Shown here: one piece after another, positions 8,522 to 16,005 of the stretch
Layout of the letters: every line of letters begins with the position of its first letter
Numbering within the stretch: position 1 is the first letter of the stretch
Source of the DNA: Bordetella ansorpii
Lineage (GTDB): Bacteria > Pseudomonadota > Gammaproteobacteria > Burkholderiales > Burkholderiaceae_B
Length of the DNA stretch: 64,000 bases
NCBI RefSeq assembly: GCF_900078705.1
Contig: NZ_FKIF01000002.1
Location: 1-64,000 of the forward strand
Direction: 5' to 3'
Notes under the pieces: generated by a model
The model's database searches: none
The model's input: only the letters and a program-made list of their open reading frames with translations
What the model was told of the DNA's origin: nothing
Program-made: the position numbers and the translations under genes

Positions 8522-8842
8522 TTACTCGTAAGGCAGGAGAAGAACCGTCATGCTGCGGTCGTACATGGTCCAAATCTCCATCCAGATGCCGCGTGACACG
8601 GGATAGCGCGAGAAGAGTTTTTCTCGCCCTTTGAGACCGATGTGGTCGTTGATGAAACGCTCATCGGCGTCGATCTGGCCCCAATCTCCGCTCCGATGCC
8701 GGTCGAGGCAGGTGCGGACATTGATGTAGCCGCGACGCGCCAGAGCTTTCACCCCAGGCGTCAGGACTATAAGTCCAGTGGCGAATAGCGCCGTTGGCGA
8801 CACCGAAATGGGCGCGTTTGCAGGAAAGACATTAGGTGCCAT
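8522..8842 (-). CDS. Small ICE protein with RH-x3-DWG signature, paralog 2
   Basis: A 106-aa protein; ATG at 8842 with Shine-Dalgarno AGGAG. It carries the shared signature as DRHRSGDWGQIDADERFINDH, with LFSRYP and a C-terminal MYDRSMTVLLLPYE. The first 45 residues are more hydrophobic (LFATGLIVLTPGVKALARRG) than in paralog 1. No enzyme motif is visible. The start MGLWAFH further upstream is rejected because it would place the leader hairpin inside the coding region. Function unknown. Confidence 0.75.
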   Translation of the reverse strand: MAPNVFPANAPISVSPTALFATGLIVLTPGVKALARRGYINVRTCLDRHRSGDWGQIDADERFINDHIGLKGREKLFSRYPVSRGIWMEIWTMYDRSMTVLLLPYE

Positions 8843-8862
8843 GAAGGGCTCCTGATGGTGGA

Positions 8863-8887
8863 AGGCCCAAAGCCCCAAACGGGGCCT
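8863..8887 (-). promoter_or_regulatory. Nested leader hairpin before paralog 2
   Basis: The outer stem AGGCCC/GGGCCT overlaps an inner CCCC-GTTT-GGGG alternative. The sequence 5' of it (GTTCTTTCTTTCCACC) nearly repeats that 5' of the paralog 1 leader, so the duplication included the spacer. Confidence 0.6.
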
Positions 8888-8931
8888 GGACGGTGGAAAG
8901 AAAGAACGCCGCGACTGCGGGTGTTTGGCGA

Positions 8932-9249
8932 TCAGTTCACTGCGCCTTCTTCTGGCAGTTGCACGACCGTGGTGCGCTGGTCGCCGCTGGTGACGACCAG
9001 CAGGTACAGCCGCGCCGTGATCGGAAAGCGCGAAGTCATCGCCGTGCCTTGCTCCAGCGCGGTGTTGTTCGCCTGACGCTCTGGCTCGCCGACTTCACCC
9101 CAGTCGCCGCGCACGTGGCGCTGCACATAGGGCAAGGGGTCGATGAGGCTCTTGCTCGCCAGCCAATGCACTTTCTCGCTCAGCTTGAGCGTGCCCAGTG
9201 CGAACAGTGGTGGAACCTGGGGCTTACGCCCCTGGAAGATGGACAGCAT
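8932..9249 (-). CDS. Small ICE protein with RH-x3-DWG signature, paralog 3
   Basis: A 105-aa protein. The ATG at 9249 (MLSIFQGRKP) is chosen over a start far upstream that would overlap the methyltransferase gene. The signature appears as VQRHVRGDWGEVGEPERQANNTAL, with SRFPI and a C-terminal GDQRTTVVQLPEE. It is the most diverged of the three copies but keeps His, Asp, Trp and Gly of RH-x3-DWG and the TTV-x-LPEE end. Function unknown. Confidence 0.72.
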   Translation of the reverse strand: MLSIFQGRKPQVPPLFALGTLKLSEKVHWLASKSLIDPLPYVQRHVRGDWGEVGEPERQANNTALEQGTAMTSRFPITARLYLLVVTSGDQRTTVVQLPEEGAVN

Positions 9250-9301
9250 GGGAATACTCCTTGCAAAGGTTGAAGATCGGACGGTGAGTCGCCCATAGGG
9301 A

Positions 9302-10411
9302 TCAGTGGATGGTGAGAATCTGTCCCAGCGTGGCTGAGTCAGGGGTAAGGTCCCAGGCACGAATGACCGGGACGAACTTGTCGGTGAGGATGCGGGTCTC
9401 GGCCAAGGAGCCGTCATCGCGCTCGCGGTACTCCACGGCGGAAGACTTCTGCTTGAACGTGTCGCCCTTGACGGCCAGGGTGCGGCCGCTGGGTGACTGC
9501 ACGACACCGGAGATAGCGCCGGCCGCGAGGGCCAGAGCCAAGTGCCATTGGGACAAGGCGCGTGCCGGAGCACGCAGGGTCTGCTGGGTCGCACCCAGAT
9601 GAGTCTCGAACGCGGGCCACAGGCCTTTGAGACGCCGCACTTCGTCGGCAAACTGCTCGGGTTCCATGCTGATCCGGTAAAAATACTCCGGCTCGGCCTG
9701 AGCCGTGGGGACCACATACGGCAGCAGCGTCCATTCGGGCGGCAGCTCGTCCGGCTCCAGTTCGGCCAGGCCGATCTGCAGCAGTCGGGCGCGGGAGGCC
9801 TTCACGTCATCGCCCGCCTGCTCACGCTGGCGGACACGACGGCCGAAGATCACGATCTGCTTGAACTGCTTGTCCACAGCCTGGAAGACGGACAGATCGG
9901 CGAAATGCCGTGTCAGCCAGCCAACCATCTCCTGATCCAGCACGTGGGACGGAATGATGAAGACCAGGATGCCGCCGTACTGCAAAAAGGGCAGCGTGCG
10001 CTGATAGAACAGCTTTTCCAGCCGGCCGCGGCCCTTGCCTTCGTAGCCCATGTTGCCGTTGGCATCCCTTGCGAGATCGCCATAGGGCGGGTTGAGCCAC
10101 AAGAGGCCGAAGGCCTGCCGCGAGATCATGGTGTCCATCAGGTCACCGTGGATGCAGTGGTCGACCAGCAGCCGGGCATGGTTGGCCCGCTCCTGATCGA
10201 ACTCGACCGCGTAGGCGCTGGCCTGCTCAGGCCCGAGGGCATGAGCGGCTTCGGCGATGGCGACGCCTTCGCCGGCGCAGGGGTCCAGAATGCACATCGG
10301 CCCATCGCTGGGCATCAGTGCGCCGAGGGTTCTTTCGAGTGTGGCTTCGTCAGTTGGGTAGTAGCCGTTTTTGGCAAAATTCCGAGCGAGCCGGGGGAAC
10401 ATCAATGCCAT
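9302..10411 (-). CDS. DNA adenine-type methyltransferase (DUF6094-like)
   Basis: A 369-aa protein with a Rossmann methyltransferase core: the SAM-binding motif I is DPCAGEG (43-49), an acidic loop YAVEFDQERA follows (68-77), and the catalytic NPPY is at 107-110. NPPY marks amino-methyltransferases acting on adenine N6 (or cytosine N4) in DNA. No restriction partner lies next to it, so it is an orphan enzyme that could protect the transferred ICE from host restriction or alter its regulation. Both roles are inference. The ATG at 10411 has GGAG upstream. The C-terminal half (about 200-369) is ICE-specific. Confidence 0.85.
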   Translation of the reverse strand: MALMFPRLARNFAKNGYYPTDEATLERTLGALMPSDGPMCILDPCAGEGVAIAEAAHALGPEQASAYAVEFDQERANHARLLVDHCIHGDLMDTMISRQAFGLLWLNPPYGDLARDANGNMGYEGKGRGRLEKLFYQRTLPFLQYGGILVFIIPSHVLDQEMVGWLTRHFADLSVFQAVDKQFKQIVIFGRRVRQREQAGDDVKASRARLLQIGLAELEPDELPPEWTLLPYVVPTAQAEPEYFYRISMEPEQFADEVRRLKGLWPAFETHLGATQQTLRAPARALSQWHLALALAAGAISGVVQSPSGRTLAVKGDTFKQKSSAVEYRERDDGSLAETRILTDKFVPVIRAWDLTPDSATLGQILTIH

Positions 10412-10483
10412 GGGAAGTCTCCTGTCTGGCGGGGATGAAGGGAAAGACGGATGCGCGCAAGGCACGCATCCATCGGCGGAACG

Positions 10484-11137
10484 TCAGGCGACGGTCGTTT
10501 CCAGGTCGGCCAAAGCCGGCTCCCGGTGCGGATGGGCGGTGAGCACACCGTCACGGATGAAGTCGCCCAGCGCGTTGGTGAGCACGGGCACGTCGATGGC
10601 GAGCCGGAACCCTTGTAGCGGCCCGAGGGCCATAGGCAGGGAACGCAGCATCTCGCGCTCGCGCAGCAGTGCCAGCACTGGCGATTGCCAGTGGTCCAGC
10701 AGCGGCAGCGGGCACGTGTCCTTGACCAGGTGCCACAGGCGTGACGTGGGATCGGCCGCAGAACGCGGCAGCAGCGCCAAGGCGCTGGCCGAACTCTTGT
10801 CGGGCCGGATGCAGCGCCGGTCGAACAGCCAGAGATTGACCATCGAGCCGAACAGCGTGCGGCGATAACTGCGGGTCAGGCGCTTCTCAAGGCGCTCGAC
10901 CGAACCGACGAATACGGGCAGCGAGCCGCCCTGATCGGTGATGACGTGGAACTGGTCCAGACCGTCTTCGCTGCGACCCAGGGTGAGCCGCCCGATGAAC
11001 TGCTGGATGGCGGTGTCGCGCGCCCAGACCGAGAGGAAGATCAAGTCGCCCTGATCGCTGCAGACGCAGGCATCGGCCATGAGGTCCGTGCATTCGTCGA
11101 TGCGGTACAGGGGCTGGTTGGATGAAGGTGCAGGCAT
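10484..11137 (-). CDS. ICE protein of unknown function, 217 aa
   Basis: A soluble 217-aa protein with no motif I can name. It shows WARDTAIQQFIGRLTLG and DQGGSLPVFVGSVERLEKRLTRSYRRTLFG in its first half and a Leu-rich helical second half ending in AHPHREPALADLE. A leader with a GGGGC/GCCCC stem precedes the ATG at 11137, and the Shine-Dalgarno sequence is GAGGAC. It is the gene upstream of the adenine methyltransferase, with a 72-base gap. Confidence 0.7.
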   Translation of the reverse strand: MPAPSSNQPLYRIDECTDLMADACVCSDQGDLIFLSVWARDTAIQQFIGRLTLGRSEDGLDQFHVITDQGGSLPVFVGSVERLEKRLTRSYRRTLFGSMVNLWLFDRRCIRPDKSSASALALLPRSAADPTSRLWHLVKDTCPLPLLDHWQSPVLALLREREMLRSLPMALGPLQGFRLAIDVPVLTNALGDFIRDGVLTAHPHREPALADLETTVA

Positions 11138-11156
11138 GGTGGTGTCCTCAATGTGA

Positions 11157-11190
11157 GGGGCGCACCGCCCGCCAGGGCAGTGAATGCCCC
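11157..11190 (-). promoter_or_regulatory. Nested leader hairpin before the 217-aa gene
   Basis: Outer GGGGC/GCCCC encloses CACTGCCC-TGGC-GGGCGGTG. The architecture matches the other ICE leaders, with an unrelated inner stem. Confidence 0.62.
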
Positions 11191-11250
11191 GTTAGGGATG
11201 AAAAGCGCGCAGTGCCCGGAGGGAATGCTCCGGCTGCGTCGCAGGCGACG

Positions 11251-11592
11251 TCAGGCTGACAGTTCGGCGAACGAACCATCGGCCTCATGCTTGACGAAAC
11301 GGTTGCCCGCATTCATCACGGCGTCGATCTGAACCTGGTTGAAGATGCTTTCGGGCACGCTGACCTGAAAGCGCCGCAAGACTTCGCGGTAGTAGTCCAG
11401 GTCATGGCCGAACGGGTCTGCCTCGTACAGGTTGCTGTAGAGGAAGTTCTCGTCCAGGGCCTGGATGGTGTCGTCTTCCAGCTCGGCCGGCTTGCGGATG
11501 AGCAGGAAGAAGTGCTGCATCGGCCGGTCCCAGCCGAGAATGACGGTGATGGGAAATCCCTTGTGGGACGTCTCGAAGTAGTGCTGACTCAT
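11251..11592 (-). CDS. ICE protein of unknown function, 113 aa
   Basis: A 113-aa acidic protein starting MSQHYFETSHKGFPITVILGWDRPMQHFFLL. The regular beta-strand pattern in the first 35 residues and the Tyr/Asp-rich middle (DPFGHDLDYYREVLRRF) suggest a small folded domain. I do not recognise the family. The ATG at 11592 has GGAG seven bases upstream and a strong nested leader hairpin. Confidence 0.7.
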   Translation of the reverse strand: MSQHYFETSHKGFPITVILGWDRPMQHFFLLIRKPAELEDDTIQALDENFLYSNLYEADPFGHDLDYYREVLRRFQVSVPESIFNQVQIDAVMNAGNRFVKHEADGSFAELSA

Positions 11593-11615
11593 GGTGAAGC
11601 TCCGTGATTGAAATC

Positions 11616-11649
11616 GCCGGTCGCTTCCCCGATGGGAAGCAGACCCGGC
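11616..11649 (-). promoter_or_regulatory. Nested leader hairpin before the 113-aa gene
   Basis: The outer stem GCCGGGTC/GACCGGC (one bulge) encloses GCTTCCC-ATC-GGGGAAGC. It is preceded by CACACACCC on the transcript. Confidence 0.68.
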
Positions 11650-11710
11650 GGGTGTGTGAAATGCAGCAGATGCAGGAAAAGAAGATCGGGCTGGGTGGCG
11701 TATGCCGTTC

Positions 11711-12109
11711 TCAGGCCGTCAGTGTCTCGGCGGATGCCGTGGGTGTGCGCCGTCGCACGTGGTAGGCGCGAACGCCTGCACGCCAGTCGGCGGACTGTTC
11801 AGGTGCCATGTCGAGGTAGCTCAAGGGGCACGAGTAGTAGTACGGGTGCATGGACTCGTCCAATGGCTTGTAGCCCCATTGGCCGTCGCTGCGTTCGAGC
11901 AGATCGCACCGGATATGGCGCAGGGACTGGCCCGGCGCGAGCTCACGATGCACGCCTTCGGCCTTGGCCGTCACTTCGAGCACGGACCAAAGGACATTGC
12001 CGCGCAGCGTGTGGGCGATGACCTTCACGCTCGCGCGCTCGGTCTCCTGCGGTGCGATGAGTTCCGCGATCAGCTCGGACCGCGATTGGTGAGAGAAATA
12101 CCAGCCCAT
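11711..12109 (-). CDS. ICE protein of unknown function, 132 aa (MGWYF type)
   Basis: A 132-aa protein beginning MGWYFSHQSRSELIAELI. Such N-termini are common in ICE and plasmid proteins, possibly the DUF6927 type, but I cannot confirm this. It has a central beta-rich part (LRGNVLWSVLEVTAKAEG, HIRCDLLERSDGQWGYKPLDE) and a Tyr/Pro-rich segment (MHPYYYSCPLSYLDMAP). The combination suggests a small nucleic-acid or protein-binding domain. The Shine-Dalgarno sequence is AGGAG, immediately after its leader hairpin. Confidence 0.72.
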   Translation of the reverse strand: MGWYFSHQSRSELIAELIAPQETERASVKVIAHTLRGNVLWSVLEVTAKAEGVHRELAPGQSLRHIRCDLLERSDGQWGYKPLDESMHPYYYSCPLSYLDMAPEQSADWRAGVRAYHVRRRTPTASAETLTA

Positions 12110-12131
12110 GAGAGCCTCCTGGAAAAGTCAG

Positions 12132-12165
12132 GCTGGAGGCTTCCCTTCCGGGGAAAGCTCCCAGC
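12132..12165 (-). promoter_or_regulatory. Nested leader hairpin before the 132-aa gene
   Basis: Outer GCTGGGAG/CTCCAGC encloses CTTTCCC-CGGA-AGGGAAG. CACCC precedes it on the transcript. Confidence 0.68.
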
Positions 12166-12210
12166 GGGTGGTGAAATGCCGTCTATGCGGCGATGGATGC
12201 CAGTGCGGCC

Positions 12211-12549
12211 TTATGAACCGCAACCAGCCGGGCAACAACCCAGTTCGATGCCATGTGAGCAGTAGCCGTGTGCAGCGTTCCAGTCTTGGGTCTCCTGCCG
12301 TTCGGCAGGTGTTTCGTAGCCCCATTCCCGTGCGATTTGCAGAGCCTGGGTGCGCTGGTCCTCGGGCAGTTGACGAGCTTGAGCGCCGATTGACGAGCTG
12401 AAGCGTTCGACGTAGTAGTCGTAAGACAGCCCGCAGCCCTTGGCTGCTTGTTCAGCCGTGGTGTCGCAGATCGCCCGCCAGGCGGGTTCATCCAGCGGGC
12501 GGGCATCTGCGGTGGGCTGTGATGGGGTATCGCAAGCGATGGTGGACAT
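12211..12549 (-). CDS. ICE protein of unknown function, 112 aa, Cys-rich C-terminus
   Basis: A 112-aa protein starting MSTIACDTPSQPTADARPLDE. The middle is helical (WRAICDTTAEQAAKGCGLSYDYYVERF; RTQALQIAREWGY). The C-terminus is HGYCSHGIELGCCPAGCGS, with four Cys and two His in 19 residues, which could hold a metal ion. I cannot name the family. The ATG at 12549 has GGAGG upstream. Confidence 0.7.
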   Translation of the reverse strand: MSTIACDTPSQPTADARPLDEPAWRAICDTTAEQAAKGCGLSYDYYVERFSSSIGAQARQLPEDQRTQALQIAREWGYETPAERQETQDWNAAHGYCSHGIELGCCPAGCGS

Positions 12550-12571
12550 GGTGAAAACCTCCAGAAAGGAA

Positions 12572-12606
12572 CTGGAGTCCTTCCCCGCGAGGGGAAGGTG
12601 CCCCAG
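12572..12606 (-). promoter_or_regulatory. Nested leader hairpin before the 112-aa gene
   Basis: Outer CTGGGG/CTCCAG (one G-U) encloses CCTTCCCC-TCG-CGGGGAAGG. CACCCG lies directly 5'. Confidence 0.68.
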
Positions 12607-12654
12607 CGGGTGATGAAGAGCACTGCGGATGCGGTGCCCGTGTTTACGCACAAG

Positions 12655-13344
12655 TCATGCAGGTTGAAGTTCGGCCTCGCGGCTCCACTCCTGCGTCTTG
12701 AAGTCCAACGCATAGCGCAGTTCGCCCAGGCGGGCGATCTGCGCGCGCAGGGCGCGGCGGTCGATGGTCGAATCCAGTTTCACGGACTCGCCCAGCGGCC
12801 ACAGGATGCCGAACAGTGCGGCGTCGCCGTCTTCGGCACTGCCGGAAACAGTGGCAGCAGCAGGCTTCGGCGCATCCACTCCGAAGGGCGTGGTATCGAC
12901 CAGCGGGTCCGCCGACGCCTGCGTGGGTGCTGGCTTGGCGGGCTTGGATGCTTTGACGGGCTTGGTCGGCGTTGCCGCAGGCTGCGCCCCTTGCTCTTCA
13001 TCGAGCGGATCGACTTCCTGGGTGGCGAAGCTGCGAGCTTCGTCACGGCTCAGTTTGTCGATGCCATTGAGCGTCATGCCGTCGAGGTTGGCGCGGATTT
13101 CTAACCGTGCACCGCCCGCGACCGGATAGGACTTTGCGAAGATGTAGCGAATGACAAAGTCCCCGTCGTACTTGCCTTCGGGGTACTGTTCCAGCTCCGC
13201 GTCTTTGACCGCGAATTCGCCGATGGGGGTGGTCAGTCGACCGACCGTGAACGGGCCATTCTTGCCGCGGATGGTCCGCAACGTGAGCTGGCCCGGGACG
13301 ACGATGGGCAGGACTGATCTTGTGGGTGCCGTTGTGGCTGTCAT
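12655..13344 (-). CDS. DUF3275 family ICE protein
   Basis: A 229-aa protein. Residues 12-95 form a conserved beta-rich domain (VVPGQLTLRTIRGKNGPFTVGRLTTPIGEF; EQYPEGKYDGDFVIRYIFAKSYPVAGG) that I associate with DUF3275. A Pro/Ala/Lys-rich linker (about 120-165) follows, then a C-terminal helix pair (LDSTIDRRALRAQIARLGELRYALDF). DUF3275 genes are typical of SPI-7/PAGI-2-like ICEs; the function is unknown. The ATG at 13344 was chosen because GGAG precedes it and the conserved domain begins right after. Confidence 0.8.
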   Translation of the reverse strand: MTATTAPTRSVLPIVVPGQLTLRTIRGKNGPFTVGRLTTPIGEFAVKDAELEQYPEGKYDGDFVIRYIFAKSYPVAGGARLEIRANLDGMTLNGIDKLSRDEARSFATQEVDPLDEEQGAQPAATPTKPVKASKPAKPAPTQASADPLVDTTPFGVDAPKPAAATVSGSAEDGDAALFGILWPLGESVKLDSTIDRRALRAQIARLGELRYALDFKTQEWSREAELQPA

Positions 13345-13373
13345 GATGGTTCTCCTTGGGGAAATAGGAAAAA

Positions 13374-13399
13374 GGCAAGGCCCCGTGAGGGGCCATGCC
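13374..13399 (-). terminator. Hairpin between the DUF3577 and DUF3275 genes
   Basis: Minus-strand GGCATGGCCCC-TCAC-GGGGCCTTGCC is followed by TTTTTCC. It begins 4 bases past the DUF3577 stop and reads as an intrinsic terminator. It also occupies the leader position of the DUF3275 gene and may do both jobs. Confidence 0.75.
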
Positions 13400-13402
13400 G
13401 GA

Positions 13403-14320
13403 TCAGAACGGATCAGCCAGCGCCGGCTCCTGCTCTTCGACTTGCGCCTCGGGCTCGCGCTCAGCGGACTCGGCGGGTTGTTCGGCAGCGGTGTCGGCAA
13501 CGTCCTCGGCTTCGGGCGCGAGTGCGTCCTCAGCTTGCGGCGGCTCGGCTTTCGCCTGGCTCGTCGGATAGACCTGGACGCCATCGATCTTGATCAGACC
13601 GATGTGGACCAGTGTCGATTCGAGGTTCGCACCCGGTTCCCCGGCGCGCTCGCCCTTGGTGCGGATGTACGGATCGATCTTCATGTCGTTCAACTTGAAG
13701 CTGATCAGCACCTTGCGGTCCCCTTCGATGGCCTGGATGCACCGGCGAACCAGATGCTCGGCTTCAGGAGTGGCGACGATGGTGTCGAAGTACCGGTACT
13801 CCGGTTCATCGACGGGCCCGTTCAGGGCGGCGATGGTGCACGACAGGAAGGGATCGCCATCCTTGGGGGTGACGTCCTTCACTCGGCTGAGGTAGCCGAT
13901 GCCACGGGTGATCAGTTCATGCTGCTTGATCGAAGCCAGTTCGGCCCGGTCCAACAGTTCGGACTTGAGCAGACGTGCCTTGAGGGACGCGCCGGCCTGG
14001 CCCTTCTTGTCACCCTTATCGCGGATGAATGGATCACCGCGCAGATCGCCGGTGCGAAAGCGCACCAGCGGACGCTGCTTCGGGTCGTCAACGCCGATAT
14101 AGCTCTCGACAAGTTTCTTGGCCTCGGCACCCGAGACTTTGACGTCGAAGTAGCGGTAGATCGGGTCTTTGGGGGAGCCGACCATCGCGGCGATCATGCA
14201 TGCCAGGAAAGGCTGTGCACGGCGGCCGCCCTTGACGGGTACTTCACGGGCGCGTTGGATGTAGCCAATGCCCGAGGTGTGGATGTCGAAATAGGATTGT
14301 TCGTTGGACGTGGTGCTCAT
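13403..14320 (-). CDS. STY4534-type ICE replication protein (two DUF3577 repeats)
   Basis: A 305-aa protein made of two homologous halves: residues about 5-115 (HTSGIGYIQRAREVPVKGG; PIYRYFDVKVSGAEAKKLVESYI; GDPFIRDKGDKKGQAGASLKARLL) and about 125-240 (ITRGIGYLSRVKDVTPKDG; PEYRYFDTIVATPEAEHLV; IDPYIRTKGERAGEPGANLESTLV). An acidic low-complexity tail follows. Both halves match DUF3577, annotated in SPI-7-like islands as an STY4534-type replication protein. The fold repeats a single-strand-binding-like pattern, but that is inference. Its long leader contains both types of ICE hairpin element. Confidence 0.85.
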   Translation of the reverse strand: MSTTSNEQSYFDIHTSGIGYIQRAREVPVKGGRRAQPFLACMIAAMVGSPKDPIYRYFDVKVSGAEAKKLVESYIGVDDPKQRPLVRFRTGDLRGDPFIRDKGDKKGQAGASLKARLLKSELLDRAELASIKQHELITRGIGYLSRVKDVTPKDGDPFLSCTIAALNGPVDEPEYRYFDTIVATPEAEHLVRRCIQAIEGDRKVLISFKLNDMKIDPYIRTKGERAGEPGANLESTLVHIGLIKIDGVQVYPTSQAKAEPPQAEDALAPEAEDVADTAAEQPAESAEREPEAQVEEQEPALADPF

Positions 14321-14348
14321 GGTGAATCTCCATAGGGATGAAGCGGAG

Positions 14349-14383
14349 ACACACCGGCCCCACGCATGCGGGGAAAGGTGCGT
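14349..14383 (-). promoter_or_regulatory. Nested leader hairpin before the DUF3577 gene
   Basis: Outer ACGCACC/GGTGTGT encloses CCCC-GCATGCGT-GGGG. AACCCACCGCGGGG precedes it on the transcript. Confidence 0.7.
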
Positions 14384-14491
14384 AACCCCGCGGTGGGTTG
14401 ATAAGGCGAAAGCATCCGCCACCAGAAACTGGTGGCCGCTCGCGGACGGATGCGGAGCGAGCTGGCTCGGTCACGCAGTGGGAACTGCGCC

Positions 14492-14547
14492 GCAACCTCG
14501 AAGACCGATGGTTGCCTGGCATGTCGCTGACAACGTCAGCAGGCATG
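14492..14547 (-). repeat. Two-hairpin ICE element, copy 1 (upstream of DUF3577)
   Basis: On the minus strand the first hairpin has outer CATG-type arms and a stem GCTGAC-GTT-GTCAGC. The second is GCAACC, a 12-base loop containing GGTCTTCG, and GGTTGC. This copy changes two base pairs of the second stem relative to the other copies (GCAACC/GGTTGC for GCAGCC/GGCTGC), which is compensatory. It lies 172 bases upstream of the start codon. Confidence 0.72.
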
Positions 14548-14614
14548 GGGACAGCATGGCCGAGCCTTGCGCGTATCGCCGCAATCAATCGGCATCCAGG
14601 GGCTTCCGTATTTG

Positions 14615-15457
14615 TCAGTCGCCGCAAAAGCAGGCGATCGGTTCCTCTGCAGCGTCGAACAGGTCACCCTGGGCGGCGGCGAAGCGCGCCAGGTCGGCGT
14701 AGCTGGGGCCGTCGGCACGGAACCGGGCGCCGCTGGGCTTGCTCGCCAGGTTCAGAGACTCCATGCGAATCCACCACACGGCGGCTTCGGGCCTGGCCTT
14801 GATGAGCGCCAGGCGCTGCCCGCGCGGTTTGAGGAAACACAGGTCGCAGTTTCCTTCGAGCGTGCGCCCGTTCACCGTGAGCAGTTCGAGATTGAACGGC
14901 TGCGCCTGCCAGAACGTGCCCACGTCGCGCACCGTGACGCGGGCGTCCGCCAGCGGCATGCACATGGTCTCGTGGATCGATTCAGTCGAGTGGCCGCGCG
15001 CACGGATCTTGGCGACACGGCGCTGCTCGTCGGCGCGGATGCCGATCATCTGGTCCCAGTCCGTCCAGCCCAGATGCCGAAGATAGCGGTGCATCGGGCG
15101 AATCTTCAGACTGGTCGTGCAGCCTCGCGCCACCGGGTTGGGCAGATACTGGCGCTTGCGGATCAGCGCCTCGAACGGCTCACCCTGGCGGCTGGCCCGG
15201 TCAAAATCGACTTGCGTATAGCCTGGTTCCGTGGACAGGTATTCGAGCCAGTGGATGGGGATCTGCCAGTGCTCGGCGCAATCGCGCACAAAGCGCAAAG
15301 TCGCTTCCACTTCCTTGCCCGTATTGGCGAAGCAGACCACGGTGTCGGCAGGCAGGCCGCCGTTGGCCTGCAGCACACGCCAGAGCATGTAGGCACTGGT
15401 GCGTCCGCCGGAAAAGCTGATGCAGGTTGGTTGGGTGATCTTGAATGGATCGTGCAT
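14615..15457 (-). CDS. PP-loop (PAPS reductase-like) family protein
   Basis: A 280-aa protein. The PP-loop is FSGGRTS (15-21), followed by the helix AYMLWRVL. A VVCFANTGKEVEATLRFV segment comes next, then an Arg/Lys-rich region (IRKRQYLPNPVARGCTTSLKIRPMHRYL) and a Cys cluster in NCDLCFLKPRG (about 207-217), ending CFCGD. PP-loop enzymes cleave ATP at the alpha phosphate to activate sulfate, carboxylate or nucleic-acid groups. Stand-alone members of this type are frequent in phages and ICEs, and some, such as DndC, modify DNA. No dnd partner is visible here, so the substrate is unknown. Confidence 0.82.
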   Translation of the reverse strand: MHDPFKITQPTCISFSGGRTSAYMLWRVLQANGGLPADTVVCFANTGKEVEATLRFVRDCAEHWQIPIHWLEYLSTEPGYTQVDFDRASRQGEPFEALIRKRQYLPNPVARGCTTSLKIRPMHRYLRHLGWTDWDQMIGIRADEQRRVAKIRARGHSTESIHETMCMPLADARVTVRDVGTFWQAQPFNLELLTVNGRTLEGNCDLCFLKPRGQRLALIKARPEAAVWWIRMESLNLASKPSGARFRADGPSYADLARFAAAQGDLFDAAEEPIACFCGD

Positions 15458-15555
15458 GCGGTCGTCTCCGTAGGCATGTCGGCGGTCGGGCCGACGAGGC
15501 AGGCCATGGCGGCCGGAGACGAAAGCGCACGCGCGGCAAAGGCTGCGCGTGCGGA

Positions 15556-15593
15556 TAAAAGAAAGCCCCCGTATGTGGCGTATGTCGGGGGCT
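15556..15593 (-). terminator. Intrinsic terminator after the DUF3085 gene
   Basis: Minus-strand AGCCCCCG, a 14-base loop and CGGGGGCT are followed by TTCTTTTAT. It begins 26 bases past the stop at 15620. Confidence 0.82.
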
Positions 15594-15619
15594 GTGAAGG
15601 CTGTGCGGCAATCGCCGCA

Positions 15620-15973
15620 TCAGGCCGGTGAAACCACCTCCAGCGACAGGTGCGTGGCGGTGGCGGACAACATCAGGTCGTCGGTGCCGTGCAGGATGCG
15701 GGCGAAGACACCTTCCTTCGGGTCGAAGAACTCGCCGAAGTCGTCGCCGCCCAGTTCGGTACGCGCCAGTTCCCACCAGTCATCGAACGGATCGATGTCC
15801 GGGTTGCAGCCGACGGCATAGGCCAGCAGCTTCACCCGACCGTCCGGGCGGCGTTCCCCGTGCTCGGCGAGGAAGTACACGCCTTGGTCCTTGGCGAGGG
15901 CGATACGGCCTTGGTTGGCAATGGCTTCGGCCAGTACGGGGCGCAGGTCGGTGCCTTTGAATCGCAGTGACAT
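15620..15973 (-). CDS. DUF3085 family ICE protein
   Basis: A 117-aa protein starting MSLRFKGTDLRPVLAEAI with a conserved core KDQGVYFLAEHGERRPDGRV, VKLLAYAVGCNPDIDPFDDWWELARTELGGDDFGEFF. I associate it with DUF3085, common in SPI-7/PAGI-2-like islands; the function is unknown. The Shine-Dalgarno sequence GGAGA lies 9 bases before the ATG. The 33 bases upstream are what remains of its leader: the group II intron ends at 16006. The gene may now depend on transcription from within or through the intron. Confidence 0.8.
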   Translation of the reverse strand: MSLRFKGTDLRPVLAEAIANQGRIALAKDQGVYFLAEHGERRPDGRVKLLAYAVGCNPDIDPFDDWWELARTELGGDDFGEFFDPKEGVFARILHGTDDLMLSATATHLSLEVVSPA

Positions 15974-16005
15974 GATTGAAATCTCCGGTGTGGAAAGAGA
16001 TCGGC

